Source: Mucilaginibacter_A sp964251965 (GTDB lineage Bacteria > Bacteroidota > Bacteroidia > Sphingobacteriales > Sphingobacteriaceae). From it: a stretch of DNA of 64,000 nucleotides. The stretch covers positions 1 through 64,000 of the forward strand of contig CAXULQ010000002.1 of the NCBI GenBank assembly GCA_964251965.1, in the 5' to 3' direction. A model generated the notes under the pieces. That model saw nothing but the letters and a program-made list of their open reading frames with translations. It made no database searches and was not told the origin of the DNA. Positions 18,864 to 26,889 of this stretch are shown here, one piece after another (within the stretch, counting starts at the first letter, position 1; every line of letters begins with the position of its first letter). The position numbers and the translations under genes are program-made.

Positions 18864-19205
18864 CTATTTATCAAACGTCTTGATTATTTCAAAACACTTA
18901 TCTAAAATAAGGTCTTTAAAATCAAATGATACCTTATCAATAATTAAATCTTGTTTTTTCAGAGCCTCTTTTTCCCAAAAAAGTCTTTCTGTTCCTATCG
19001 GACATTGGTTAATTTTTGAATAGTATTCTTTAAAAATAGTAAGATCGATATTTGTTAACGGCTCAATTTGATTGATAAAATTTAGGAGGTTTACCATTTT
19101 ACTTGCACCAAGCGAAAGCCCAACTTGGTTACTAATGATAGCTTTTGCATTAGAAACAAGTTTCCTTATTTGGATTTTTCTTTTTTCTTCTAAATGAGGT
19201 ATCAT
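18864..19205 (-). CDS. hypothetical alpha-helical protein
   Basis: A 113-residue soluble protein, probably all helical, with a charged N-terminus and NQVGLSLGASKMVNLLNFIN near 27-46 followed by a Trp-Glu-Lys segment near 79-81. No catalytic motif or known domain recognised. It lies alone, between the small membrane genes and the yidC terminator; its stop is followed by a degenerate dispersed-motif sequence near 18820. Length and composition look coding. Confidence 0.55.
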   Translation of the reverse strand: MIPHLEEKRKIQIRKLVSNAKAIISNQVGLSLGASKMVNLLNFINQIEPLTNIDLTIFKEYYSKINQCPIGTERLFWEKEALKKQDLIIDKVSFDFKDLILDKCFEIIKTFDK

Positions 19206-19233
19206 AAATTACTCAAATTCTTTTTTTCAAACC

Positions 19234-19270
19234 AAAAAAGCATCGAAACCTAAATCCCGATGCTCTTTTT
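19234..19270. terminator. hairpin terminator after yidC
   Basis: AGCATCG (19239-19245) pairs with CGATGCT (19258-19264), flanked by an A-run on one side and a T-run on the other, so it can end transcripts in both directions. It sits just past the yidC stop. Its right arm plus T-run, followed by ACCACCTAAAAT, resembles a degenerate copy of the dispersed motif. Confidence 0.75.
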
Positions 19271-19285
19271 ACCACCTAAAATTTC

Positions 19286-21133
19286 TTATTTCTTTTTAGT
19301 TTGAATAGCTGGTGTTTGCCTTTGCTGGCGCATCAGTTCTTCCATTTTTGCGGCAAAGCCCGATTTCTTTTTGTTTGGGTCTTCCGGCTTCTTTTTGTTT
19401 TCCTGGATTTGGGCGTGGATCTTTTTATCGTCCACCATCAACCTGATAAAATACTGTTGGGAGAAAGTTAGAATGTTGGCGCAAAAGTAATAGTAATTTA
19501 AACCTGCCGGATAGCTATTCAACACACCAAAGAAAATCAGCGGCGTGATGTAACCGATGTATTTCATTTGTCCGGTTGCACCAGAAGTTTGGTTGTTAAA
19601 GTAAGTTTGGATCAAAGTAGAGATCGTCATCAGCAAACACATTAAACTGATGTGATCCCAATTAAGGAACGGAATTAATGGAAAACTGATTACAGAATCA
19701 TAAGTGGAAAGATCGTGCATCCACAAAAAACTCTGTCCGCGCAATTCAAACAAATTTGGAAAAAAGCGAAAGAAGGCCAGAATGATCGGCATTTGGATCA
19801 ACAATGGCAAACATCCGCCAAGCGGATTTACGCCTGCTTTTTTATATAGTTTTAAATATTCCTGTTGTAATAAAGTTGGATTATCATCACCGACTTTACC
19901 TTTGATTTCGTCCATTTCCGGCTTTAAAACACGCATTTTCGCCATGGAAAGGTATGACTTGTACGTAAGCGGAAACAGAACGACTTTGAGTAAAATAGTT
20001 AATACCAAAATAATCAATCCATAATTCCAATTGAAATTTTTAAGGAAATTGAAAACTGGTAAAACTGCAAAGCGATTAATGTATTTCAATGGTCCCCAAC
20101 CCAAATCAATTTGCCTTTCCAAGTTGTAACCTTGTGCTTTTAATGTTGAAAAACGGTTCGGCCCAAAGTAAAATTCCATTGGATAATTTGCCGATGCAGC
20201 ACCAGAATAAGGCAACTGCATTTTGGCCGACATTTGCTTTACATCATTAGAATTAACATCTGTGCCAACACTTACATCAGCACTTGTAAAGCCATTTTTC
20301 GCAATTAATACATTAGAGAAAAAACGCTGTTTAAAAGAAACCCATTGGATTTTTTTATCGGCAAAGTTTTTCTGTTCATCTTTGGTTAAGCTTAAATCAT
20401 TTGTAGTGCCTTCTATATCTTCCAAGTAAACAGTAGAGTAGGAGCGTTCCATTTTCATGTCGCGTTCCTGCTTGCGCAAACTGGCTTCCCAATTTAAAAT
20501 AACCTGATTGTTTTTGGCGTTCACAACGCCGTTCATGTTGTTAAGCACCAAGTTGTATCCAAGTTTGTAACCGTCGCCTTTTAAAGTATAAATGTAATCT
20601 ATGGATTGATTGGTGCCATAATCCAAGTGCATAGTTAACGAACTTGAATCTTTTCCGTTAACAATTAAAGCCGGCGCACTTGGCGTAAAGTTAAGGTCGT
20701 TCGTTTCTACTTGTTTACCGTTTGCATTCAAAGTTAATCCAAACTTGGATAGCTCCGGGTTAAGTAAAACCAGTGGCTGCTTGTCAAATGTTTTTTCGTT
20801 TTTTAATTGTACCGATACAATTCTGCCGCCTTGTGTTGATAAAATAACTTTTAATTCCTTATTTTCTAAAGTAACCAATTTTGGTTTGGCAGTAATAGCC
20901 TTGGCCAATTCGCCTTTTAGCCCGGCAGAATCTGCTGTTACTGTTTTTTGTGGGGTAAAAGAAGCATCGGCGGTTGATGCTTTGCGGTTAACGCCGCCTA
21001 ACCTGCGTAAAGAATCCAGGTGCTGTTTTTGCTTTTCTTTTTTTATTTGTTCCTGCGATGGCTGTAGTAAAAATGTGGAACCAACCAGGATAATCAGGAT
21101 CAGGAACAATCCTGTAAATGTATTTCTATCCAT
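19286..21133 (-). CDS. yidC: membrane protein insertase YidC
   Basis: A 615-residue YidC/Oxa1 insertase of the Gram-negative type, which inserts and folds inner-membrane proteins with or without Sec. The N-terminal anchor (residues 5-23) is followed by a large periplasmic beta domain to about residue 350, then the conserved five-helix core starting YINRFAVLPVFNFLKNFNW and including LLKVVLFPLTYKSYLSMAKM and GGCLPLLIQMPIILAFF. The C-terminus is basic (KKPEDPNKKKSG and QTKKK), suited to ribosome contact. It starts 16 bases after the pyrG stop, so the two are probably cotranscribed. One dispersed motif copy (20956-20967) is in the variable linker after the anchor. Confidence 0.97.
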   Translation of the reverse strand: MDRNTFTGLFLILIILVGSTFLLQPSQEQIKKEKQKQHLDSLRRLGGVNRKASTADASFTPQKTVTADSAGLKGELAKAITAKPKLVTLENKELKVILSTQGGRIVSVQLKNEKTFDKQPLVLLNPELSKFGLTLNANGKQVETNDLNFTPSAPALIVNGKDSSSLTMHLDYGTNQSIDYIYTLKGDGYKLGYNLVLNNMNGVVNAKNNQVILNWEASLRKQERDMKMERSYSTVYLEDIEGTTNDLSLTKDEQKNFADKKIQWVSFKQRFFSNVLIAKNGFTSADVSVGTDVNSNDVKQMSAKMQLPYSGAASANYPMEFYFGPNRFSTLKAQGYNLERQIDLGWGPLKYINRFAVLPVFNFLKNFNWNYGLIILVLTILLKVVLFPLTYKSYLSMAKMRVLKPEMDEIKGKVGDDNPTLLQQEYLKLYKKAGVNPLGGCLPLLIQMPIILAFFRFFPNLFELRGQSFLWMHDLSTYDSVISFPLIPFLNWDHISLMCLLMTISTLIQTYFNNQTSGATGQMKYIGYITPLIFFGVLNSYPAGLNYYYFCANILTFSQQYFIRLMVDDKKIHAQIQENKKKPEDPNKKKSGFAAKMEELMRQQRQTPAIQTKKK

Positions 21134-21149
21134 TCTTTCTTAAAATGAC

Positions 21150-22775
21150 CTATTTAATAGCTAAATTCTTCTTTCTGGCGTAAGCCATAGAAGCGGCGAC
21201 AAAGTTAACAAAAAGCGGATGCGGATTGGCAACTGTTGATTTTAATTCGGGGTGAAATTGCGTACCGATGAAGAACGGATGGCTTTTAAGCTCTACCATT
21301 TCTACCAAACCATTTTCCGGGTTGATGCCGGAAGGTATCATTCCGCTTTCTTCATACTGCTTTAAATACGCGTTGTTGAACTCGTAACGGTGGCGGTGGC
21401 GTTCTGTAATCCGTGGTTTGCCGTAAATGCCGGCAGCTTTTGTGTTTTTACGGATGTCGCAAGGATAAGCACCTAAACGCATCGTTCCGCCTTTTGTGGT
21501 GATGCTTTTTTGCTCTTCCATCATCGAAATTACTGGCTCTAATGTATTTTCGTCCATTTCGCTGCTGTTGGCACCTTTGATTTTTAAAACATTCCGGCCA
21601 AATTCAATCACAGAGCACTGCATTCCTAAACAAATTCCAAAAAACGGTATTTCATTTTCGCGAACATAACGGATCGCTTCTATTTTACCTTCAATCCCCC
21701 GTTGGCCAAAACCAGGTGCAACTAAAACGCCATGTAGGCCACGCATTTTTTCCGCAGCATTTTCTGGCGTTAAGCTTTCAGAATGAATGTATTTCACTTG
21801 AACCTTGCATTCGTTTTTAGCTCCGGCATGGATAAACGCTTCATTAATAGATTTGTAAGCATCCGGCAGTTCTACGTATTTTCCAACCAAACCAATTCTG
21901 ATTTCTCCGGTTGGGTTTTTTAACCTTCCTAAAAAATCTTTCCAGCTGTCTAAATTTGGTTCTTTGTTATGCGGAAGTTTTAATTTGGTCAAAACCGTTT
22001 TGTCCAACTGTTCTTTCAGCATCAATAAAGGCACATCATAAATAGTTGAAGCATCGATGGATTCGATCACCGCGTTAACATTTACATTGCAAAACAAAGC
22101 TATTTTTTTACGGAGTTCTAAGTTGAGGTGATGTTCGGTACGGCAAACCAAAATATCCGGTTGGATGCCATATTCCAGCAACATTTTTACAGAATGCTGT
22201 GTAGGCTTGGTTTTCAATTCCCCGGCTGCAGCCAGATAAGGAACTAAAGTTAAATGGATTACGAGTGAATTGCCAGAACCTGTTTCCCAACGAAACTGCC
22301 GGACAGCTTCCACAAAAGGCAAAGATTCAATATCGCCAACTGTTCCGCCAATTTCCGTAATGACGATATCGTTCTCGCCATTTTCACCCAAAATTTTAAA
22401 ATTCCGTTTGATCTCGTCGGTAATATGGGGAACAACTTGTACCGTTTTTCCCAAATAATCGCCTTCGCGTTCGCGGTTGATAACGTTTTGATAAATCCTT
22501 CCGGTCGTAATATTGTTGGCTTGCGAAGTTGGCGTGTTTAAAAAACGTTCATAATGGCCCAAATCTAAATCTGTTTCGGCACCGTCTTCCGTAACGTAAC
22601 ATTCGCCGTGTTCGTACGGGTTCATCGTTCCCGGATCAATGTTGATATATGGATCAAATTTTTGGATAGTTACCCGATAACCGCGGGCTTGGAGAAGTTT
22701 GGCCAAAGAAGCCGAAATAATGCCTTTACCTAAAGAGGAAGTAACGCCGCCTGTAACAAAAATATACTTAGTCAT
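21150..22775 (-). CDS. pyrG: CTP synthase
   Basis: A 541-residue full-length CTP synthase, forming CTP from UTP, ATP and glutamine. The synthetase half opens with VTGGVTSSLGKGI (P-loop) and QKFDPYINIDPGTMNPYEHG. The class I glutamine amidotransferase half shows PGFGQRGIEGK, nucleophile Cys382 in FFGICLGMQCS, and the His-Glu of GTQFHPEL near 512. It is first in a pyrG-yidC unit. A -7 promoter element lies about 65 bases upstream. Confidence 0.98.
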   Translation of the reverse strand: MTKYIFVTGGVTSSLGKGIISASLAKLLQARGYRVTIQKFDPYINIDPGTMNPYEHGECYVTEDGAETDLDLGHYERFLNTPTSQANNITTGRIYQNVINREREGDYLGKTVQVVPHITDEIKRNFKILGENGENDIVITEIGGTVGDIESLPFVEAVRQFRWETGSGNSLVIHLTLVPYLAAAGELKTKPTQHSVKMLLEYGIQPDILVCRTEHHLNLELRKKIALFCNVNVNAVIESIDASTIYDVPLLMLKEQLDKTVLTKLKLPHNKEPNLDSWKDFLGRLKNPTGEIRIGLVGKYVELPDAYKSINEAFIHAGAKNECKVQVKYIHSESLTPENAAEKMRGLHGVLVAPGFGQRGIEGKIEAIRYVRENEIPFFGICLGMQCSVIEFGRNVLKIKGANSSEMDENTLEPVISMMEEQKSITTKGGTMRLGAYPCDIRKNTKAAGIYGKPRITERHRHRYEFNNAYLKQYEESGMIPSGINPENGLVEMVELKSHPFFIGTQFHPELKSTVANPHPLFVNFVAASMAYARKKNLAIK

Positions 22776-22839
22776 CTGCTTAAACTTGATTAAGTTGAAG
22801 CAGCTTTTTACGTCCGAAACAACCGTTGTGTACGGGATG

Positions 22840-22847
22840 CAAAAGTA
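22840..22847 (-). promoter_or_regulatory. Bacteroidetes -7 promoter element (TACTTTTG) for pyrG
   Basis: Minus-strand TACTTTTG matches TAnnTTTG, about 65 bases upstream of the pyrG ATG. A matching -33 box is not clear. Confidence 0.4.
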
Positions 22848-22915
22848 AGATTTTTTTCGGTTTTTGGCAGAGAATGCCGTAAACGAAGGCCGATTATTAT
22901 TTCGGCCAAATGCAA

Positions 22916-22959
22916 ATGCTTCTTTTAAGGGCTAATTTTTAGTGCCTTAAAAGAAGCAT
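22916..22959. repeat. inverted motif pair forming a 15-bp stem
   Basis: ATGCTTCTTTTAAGG (22916-22930) pairs perfectly with CCTTAAAAGAAGCAT (22945-22959) over a 14-base loop. Each arm is an exact copy of the dispersed 12-base motif. It lies downstream of the small membrane gene at 22994 and upstream of pyrG, and could also act as a terminator for the former. Confidence 0.85.
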
Positions 22960-22993
22960 CCATCAAAATAAAAACAAAAATTATTGTAGAAAT

Positions 22994-23269
22994 TTAGATG
23001 GTTTCCGAAGAAAAACGTTTGCTGGTTTTAACCCCGAATTTTAGTTTCGGAAGTTTTTCTTTCCAATCAAAACGTTTAAAACTTTTATAAAAATCGCTTA
23101 GTTTTATAGATTCTGCAAATAAACTTTTGCATAGATAAGCAAACAGTATGAGCAGTAAAACAGTAATAATCCACATGCCCGAAACTAAAAACAAGAAAGC
23201 ATTAAACAACGATTTGTAGATAAGTAAGCAAATGACAGCAGTTTTAGCAACGGAAAACAGAAATTTCAT
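22994..23269 (-). CDS. small membrane protein
   Basis: A 91-residue protein starting at ATG 23269 (a GTG at 23278 would add three residues). Two hydrophobic segments (about residues 4-30 and 32-50) are followed by a basic cytoplasmic tail with KRFDWKEKLPKLKFG. No family recognised. It lies 55 bases downstream of the Sua5 gene on the same strand and may be cotranscribed. Confidence 0.5.
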   Translation of the reverse strand: MKFLFSVAKTAVICLLIYKSLFNAFLFLVSGMWIITVLLLILFAYLCKSLFAESIKLSDFYKSFKRFDWKEKLPKLKFGVKTSKRFSSETI

Positions 23270-23324
23270 AAGTAACACAATTAATACAAATTGTTTATAG
23301 AAAAAACCGTGCTAAAAAAAGCTT

Positions 23325-23945
23325 TTAAAGATATAATTCCAGATCGCCTTTGCCTTCGCGTACAATATCAAACTCGCCGGAAGTGCAATCTACAACTGTA
23401 GAAGCGATATTTTCGCCGTAACCGCCATCAATGATTATATCCACCTGGTTTTGGTATTTTTCATAAATTAATTCCGGGTCGGTGGAATATTCCAAAATAT
23501 CATCGTCGTCTTTTATCGAAGTTGTGAGGATTGGGTTGCCCAGAGCTTTTACAATTTCGCGCGGGATATTGTTATCGGGGATTCTAATCCCCACCGTTTT
23601 TTTGTTCGAACTGATCAGCTTCGGCACCAAATTACTGGCATTAAAAATAAAAGTGAACGGGCCGGGTAATGCTTTTTTTAGCACCCTAAAAGTAGTATTG
23701 TCAATCGGTTTAATGTAATTGGAAATATCACTCAAATCATAACAAATAAAAGACAAGTTGACCTTATTGCAGTTCATTTTGCGTAATTGGCAAACGGCTT
23801 CGATCGCTTTTTGGTTGGTAATATCGCAGCCTAAACCATAAACGGTATCGGTTGGATAAATTACCAATCCGCCTTTGCGCAGCACTTCCACCACTTGTGC
23901 AATTGCTTTTGGGTTTGGGTTTTCGGGATAAATTTTTAGCAGCAT
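23325..23945 (-). CDS. L-threonylcarbamoyladenylate synthase (Sua5/YciO/YrdC family)
   Basis: A 206-residue protein covering one YrdC domain. The signature KGGLVIYPTDTVYGLGCD lies near residues 24-41, with LSFICYDLSDI, PGPFTFIFNAS and VGIRIPDNNIPREI following in the family order. TsaC/Sua5 proteins make threonylcarbamoyl-AMP from threonine, bicarbonate and ATP for the t6A modification of ANN-decoding tRNAs. It lacks the extra C-terminal Sua5 domain. The VDIIIDGGYGE region near residue 170 matches the YciO/YrdC end, so a YciO-type paralogue is an alternative. Confidence 0.88.
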   Translation of the reverse strand: MLLKIYPENPNPKAIAQVVEVLRKGGLVIYPTDTVYGLGCDITNQKAIEAVCQLRKMNCNKVNLSFICYDLSDISNYIKPIDNTTFRVLKKALPGPFTFIFNASNLVPKLISSNKKTVGIRIPDNNIPREIVKALGNPILTTSIKDDDDILEYSTDPELIYEKYQNQVDIIIDGGYGENIASTVVDCTSGEFDIVREGKGDLELYL

Positions 23946-24118
23946 AATTTTGTATAATTACAAATAAAAGAAATGGTTTGCTGCTTCCATGCTTCTTTTA
24001 GCAGCTAAAATTTAGGTTGAAGGAAAATCCTGTTCTGCTGTTTTTTATCTTTGGCGAACAACGAAAGTTTTTGGGTGAGTAGTTGCGGAACATTTGTTTT
24101 ATAAAAATTAAATTTAGG

Positions 24119-24126
24119 TACTTTTG
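24119..24126 (+). promoter_or_regulatory. promoter-like TACTTTTG overlapping the proB start
   Basis: TACTTTTG fits TAnnTTTG and has a TTTG at 24093-24096, 22 bases upstream, close to the usual -33/-7 spacing. The octamer's TTG is also the only possible proB start codon, so either the promoter is elsewhere or the match is accidental. Confidence 0.3.
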
Positions 24127-25158
24127 ATCAAACCAATCCTCGTCATCAAATTCGGAACGGCTTCCATCACCCAAAAAAATGGCGAGCCGGATGAAAACAT
24201 TATTGCGGAAATTGCCCGTCAGGTTGCACAATTGCAGCAACAATATCATGTGGTTTTGGTATCTTCCGGAGCGGTTGGCGCAGGCAAAAAGTTCATCAAA
24301 AATTATAGCGGAACTATCAGCGAAAGGAAAGCAGCCGCTGCAATCGGCAACCCGTTATTGCTCAACAAATACGCATACTGTTTTTATCCCTATAAAATTA
24401 ATATTGCCCAGAGTTTGTGCGAACGCAGCCATTTTTCTAACCGGAAACAGTTTTTGCAGTTGAAGAAAACGTATGAAGAATTGTGGGCGAACAACATTAT
24501 TCCGATTGCAAATGAAAACGACGTGGTAAGCGATCTGGAACTTAAATTTTCTGATAACGACGAACTTGCCACTTTAATTGCCGTTGGTTTTGGTGCTTCA
24601 TTATTGCTTTTCAGCACTTCTGTTCCCGGCGTTTTAGATGGAGATGGAAACGTGATTCCTAAGATTGAAGCCATCGATAAAAACGCACTTTCTTTGGCAA
24701 ACAAAGAAAAATCAGCTTTAGGTTTAGGCGGAATGGTTTCCAAATTAACCTTTGCCAGATTAGCCACGCAAATGGGCATTAAAGTGGTAATTTTTGGTAT
24801 CCGAACAGAAGACGGAATCCTCAATGCTATTCAGGAAAAAACCGGAACACTTTGTTTGCCGCAAACCTGCACGATTTCGGCACGAAAAAAATGGCTGGCC
24901 AGCGGAAGTTTAGTTACCGGAAGATTACAAGTTGATGCCGGTGCGCAACAAGCTTTACAAAACGGAAAAAGTTTGCTGGCTGTCGGAATCAAAATTATTA
25001 TAGAAAAATTTGAAAACGGTGAAGTGTTTGAGATTTTAGATGAGCAAAACCAGGCGATTGCCGTAGCACGCGCACGGGTAGCTTCAGATGAAATTCAACT
25101 CCACCAAAAAACAGAAAAAGTTACGGTGGCTCACGCAGATGAAATTGTGTTGTTGTAA
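24124..25158 (+). CDS. proB: glutamate 5-kinase
   Basis: A 344-residue ATP:glutamate 5-phosphotransferase, first step of proline synthesis. The amino-acid-kinase fold opens with ILVIKFGTASIT, has VLVSSGAVGAGKK near 42-54, IPIANENDVVSD near 131 and ALGLGGMVSKLTFA near 199. The last 80 residues resemble a PUA domain. The start is TTG at 24124: an in-frame TAG at 24115 leaves no other start codon before the conserved KFGT. A motif variant (24375-24386) lies in the coding region. proA follows on the same strand after 143 bases. Confidence 0.95.
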   Translation: MIKPILVIKFGTASITQKNGEPDENIIAEIARQVAQLQQQYHVVLVSSGAVGAGKKFIKNYSGTISERKAAAAIGNPLLLNKYAYCFYPYKINIAQSLCERSHFSNRKQFLQLKKTYEELWANNIIPIANENDVVSDLELKFSDNDELATLIAVGFGASLLLFSTSVPGVLDGDGNVIPKIEAIDKNALSLANKEKSALGLGGMVSKLTFARLATQMGIKVVIFGIRTEDGILNAIQEKTGTLCLPQTCTISARKKWLASGSLVTGRLQVDAGAQQALQNGKSLLAVGIKIIIEKFENGEVFEILDEQNQAIAVARARVASDEIQLHQKTEKVTVAHADEIVLL

Positions 25159-25176
25159 TCATTTGTTCCGGAAAAC

Positions 25177-25237
25177 AACTCCGTAGGAGTAACCTGTTTA
25201 TAGAAAAAGTAGTATATTTAACTAACTCCGTAGGAGT
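25177..25237. repeat. direct copies of a short palindrome (ACTCCGTAGGAGT)
   Basis: AACTCCGTAGGAGT occurs at 25177-25190 and again at 25224-25237; each is an ACTCC/GGAGT palindrome around GTA. It fills the proB-proA spacer. A family of dispersed intergenic repeats of this appearance is familiar from Bacteroidetes, by recollection. Confidence 0.7.
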
Positions 25238-25301
25238 TTCCTAACTCGCCCAGTTTTTAGGAATTGCCTTCGGTACAATAAATTATTGAAATTGAGTTTT
25301 T

Positions 25302-26564
25302 ATGGAAACCCTTCAACTGGAAAGCATTCAGCCTTTATTAGAAAACGCAGCAAAAGCAAAACGCTCGATTAGTTTGCTGGCCAATCAGGATAAAAAGCTG
25401 CTGCTCGAAAAATTGGCGCATCAGATTAAAATTGCTGTACCAGAAATAATCCGTGAAAACCAAAAAGATTTAAGCCGGATGGACGATGCCGATCCGAAAA
25501 AAGACCGGCTGCTGCTAAACGAAAACCGCATCAATAATTTGGCAGAAAGTGTGCTCGATGTTTCTTTACTCGCTGATCCTGCCGGACAGATTTTGTCTGA
25601 AAAAACTTTGCCGAACGGATTGTTCATCCAAAAGAAAACCGTGCCGCTGGGCGTTGTCGGCATCATTTACGAGTCGCGCCCAAACGTAACTATTGATGTT
25701 GCCGCGCTTTGCATCTGTTCGGGCAATGTTTGTGTGCTGCGCGGCGGCACCGATGCTTCTTTTACCAATGTTTTTTTGGCAGCGTTAATTCGTCAGGTTT
25801 TGGAGGATTTCGGGCTGGATAAAAACATCGTCCAGCTTTTGCCAACCGACCGAAAGTTTATCGCAGAAATGCTTTCGGCAGTAAAATACATCGATGTAAT
25901 TATTCCGCGCGGTTCGCAGCAATTGATCGATTACGTTCGCGAACACGCCAAAGTGCCGGTGATAGAAACGGGTGCAGGCGTTTGCCATACTTATGTTGAA
26001 AAAACAGCAAACCTGGAAAAAGCTGCAGCCATTGTGGTGAATGCAAAAATTTCGCGTCCGTCTGTTTGTAATGCTCTGGATACGATTTTGGTGGATGAGG
26101 CCATCGCAGAAAAACTACTGATAAAAATAGTACCGCAGTTTCAAAGTTATCACGTCGAAATTTTTGCAGATGCACCGGCGTTTTTAATCCTTAAAAAAAG
26201 CAATTATCCTTATTTAAAAGAAGCAAGGCCGGAAGATTTTGGCCGAGAATTTTTGGACTTTAAATGCTCTGTAAAAGTAGTTTCCGGTTATGAAGAAGCA
26301 TTGGAACATATCGAAAAATATTCTTCCAAACATTCCGAAGCCATCATTTCCCAAGATCCAAACCTGTGCGAAAACTTTTTAAATGAAGTAGATTCGGCTG
26401 CTGTTTATGTAAATGCTTCTACCCGTTTTACCGATGGCGGCGAGTTTGGTTTAGGTGCAGAAATTGGTATTTCTACGCAAAAACTCCACGCCCGCGGCCC
26501 GTTTGCTTTAGAAAAATTGGTAACCGAGAAATGGATTGTGCGGGGAGACGGGCAAGTGCGGTAG
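25302..26564 (+). CDS. proA: gamma-glutamyl phosphate reductase
   Basis: A 420-residue NADPH-dependent enzyme of the aldehyde dehydrogenase superfamily that turns glutamyl 5-phosphate into the semialdehyde, second step of proline synthesis. VPLGVVGIIYESRPNVT near 114-130 and LRGGTDASFTN near 146-156 are typical; the catalytic cysteine is Cys256 in SRPSVCNALDT. FGLGAEIGISTQKLHARGP closes the domain. The pair with proB upstream gives the pathway to proline. An exact dispersed-motif copy (25753-25764) encodes DASFT, right in a conserved loop. Confidence 0.97.
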   Translation: METLQLESIQPLLENAAKAKRSISLLANQDKKLLLEKLAHQIKIAVPEIIRENQKDLSRMDDADPKKDRLLLNENRINNLAESVLDVSLLADPAGQILSEKTLPNGLFIQKKTVPLGVVGIIYESRPNVTIDVAALCICSGNVCVLRGGTDASFTNVFLAALIRQVLEDFGLDKNIVQLLPTDRKFIAEMLSAVKYIDVIIPRGSQQLIDYVREHAKVPVIETGAGVCHTYVEKTANLEKAAAIVVNAKISRPSVCNALDTILVDEAIAEKLLIKIVPQFQSYHVEIFADAPAFLILKKSNYPYLKEARPEDFGREFLDFKCSVKVVSGYEEALEHIEKYSSKHSEAIISQDPNLCENFLNEVDSAAVYVNASTRFTDGGEFGLGAEIGISTQKLHARGPFALEKLVTEKWIVRGDGQVR

Positions 26565-26572
26565 AAAAATTA

Positions 26573-26815
26573 TCATCTAAAAAAGTAACTCAGATGAAAA
26601 ACAGCGGCAAATTTAGTCCCGGCCGTAAAAGCGATTCCATCTACGGCTGCTTCATTTTTTAAACGCGTGATTGTTTCAAACTGCGTTTCTTTCCATTTTA
26701 CGTTGAACAGGTTGTTAATCGCAAGGCCAATCTCATACTTTTTCTGCGTATAATTCAGCAAAAAATCATTTACAAAATAGCCGATGGCTGTCAAACTGTA
26801 ATCTTCGTTAGCCAT
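26573..26815 (-). pseudogene. C-terminal remnant of a TonB-dependent receptor
   Basis: An 80-codon frame whose last 60 residues look exactly like the final beta strands of a TonB-dependent outer-membrane receptor: YEIGLAINNLFNVKWKETQF, then FTAGTKFAAVFHLSYFF ending in the aromatic-aromatic-Arg terminus expected of outer-membrane barrels. There is no plug, signal peptide or rest of the barrel upstream; instead an inverted pair of dispersed motifs stands at 26822-26878 directly before the first Met. It is best read as the surviving tail of a deleted receptor gene. It converges with proA, separated by 8 bases. Confidence 0.8.
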
Positions 26816-26821
26816 TTGTCA

Positions 26822-26878
26822 ATGCTTCTTTTATCGGCATAAAATTTTGTTATAATTTTAGGTCGATAAAAGAAGTAT
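26822..26878. repeat. inverted pair of the dispersed motif with extended arms
   Basis: ATGCTTCTTTTATCG (26822-26836) faces CGATAAAAGAAGTAT (26864-26878), complementary except one position. Inside, TAAAATT and AATTTTA extend the symmetry, showing that the conserved AAAA box belongs to the repeat unit. It sits between the receptor remnant and the GH1 gene. Confidence 0.85.
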
Positions 26879-26889
26879 TTGATTCAAAA

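Noticed and set aside
23998..24249. Minus-strand 83-codon ORF over the proB start
   Set aside because: Phe/Asn-rich shadow frame opposite the conserved proB N-terminus, without a family.
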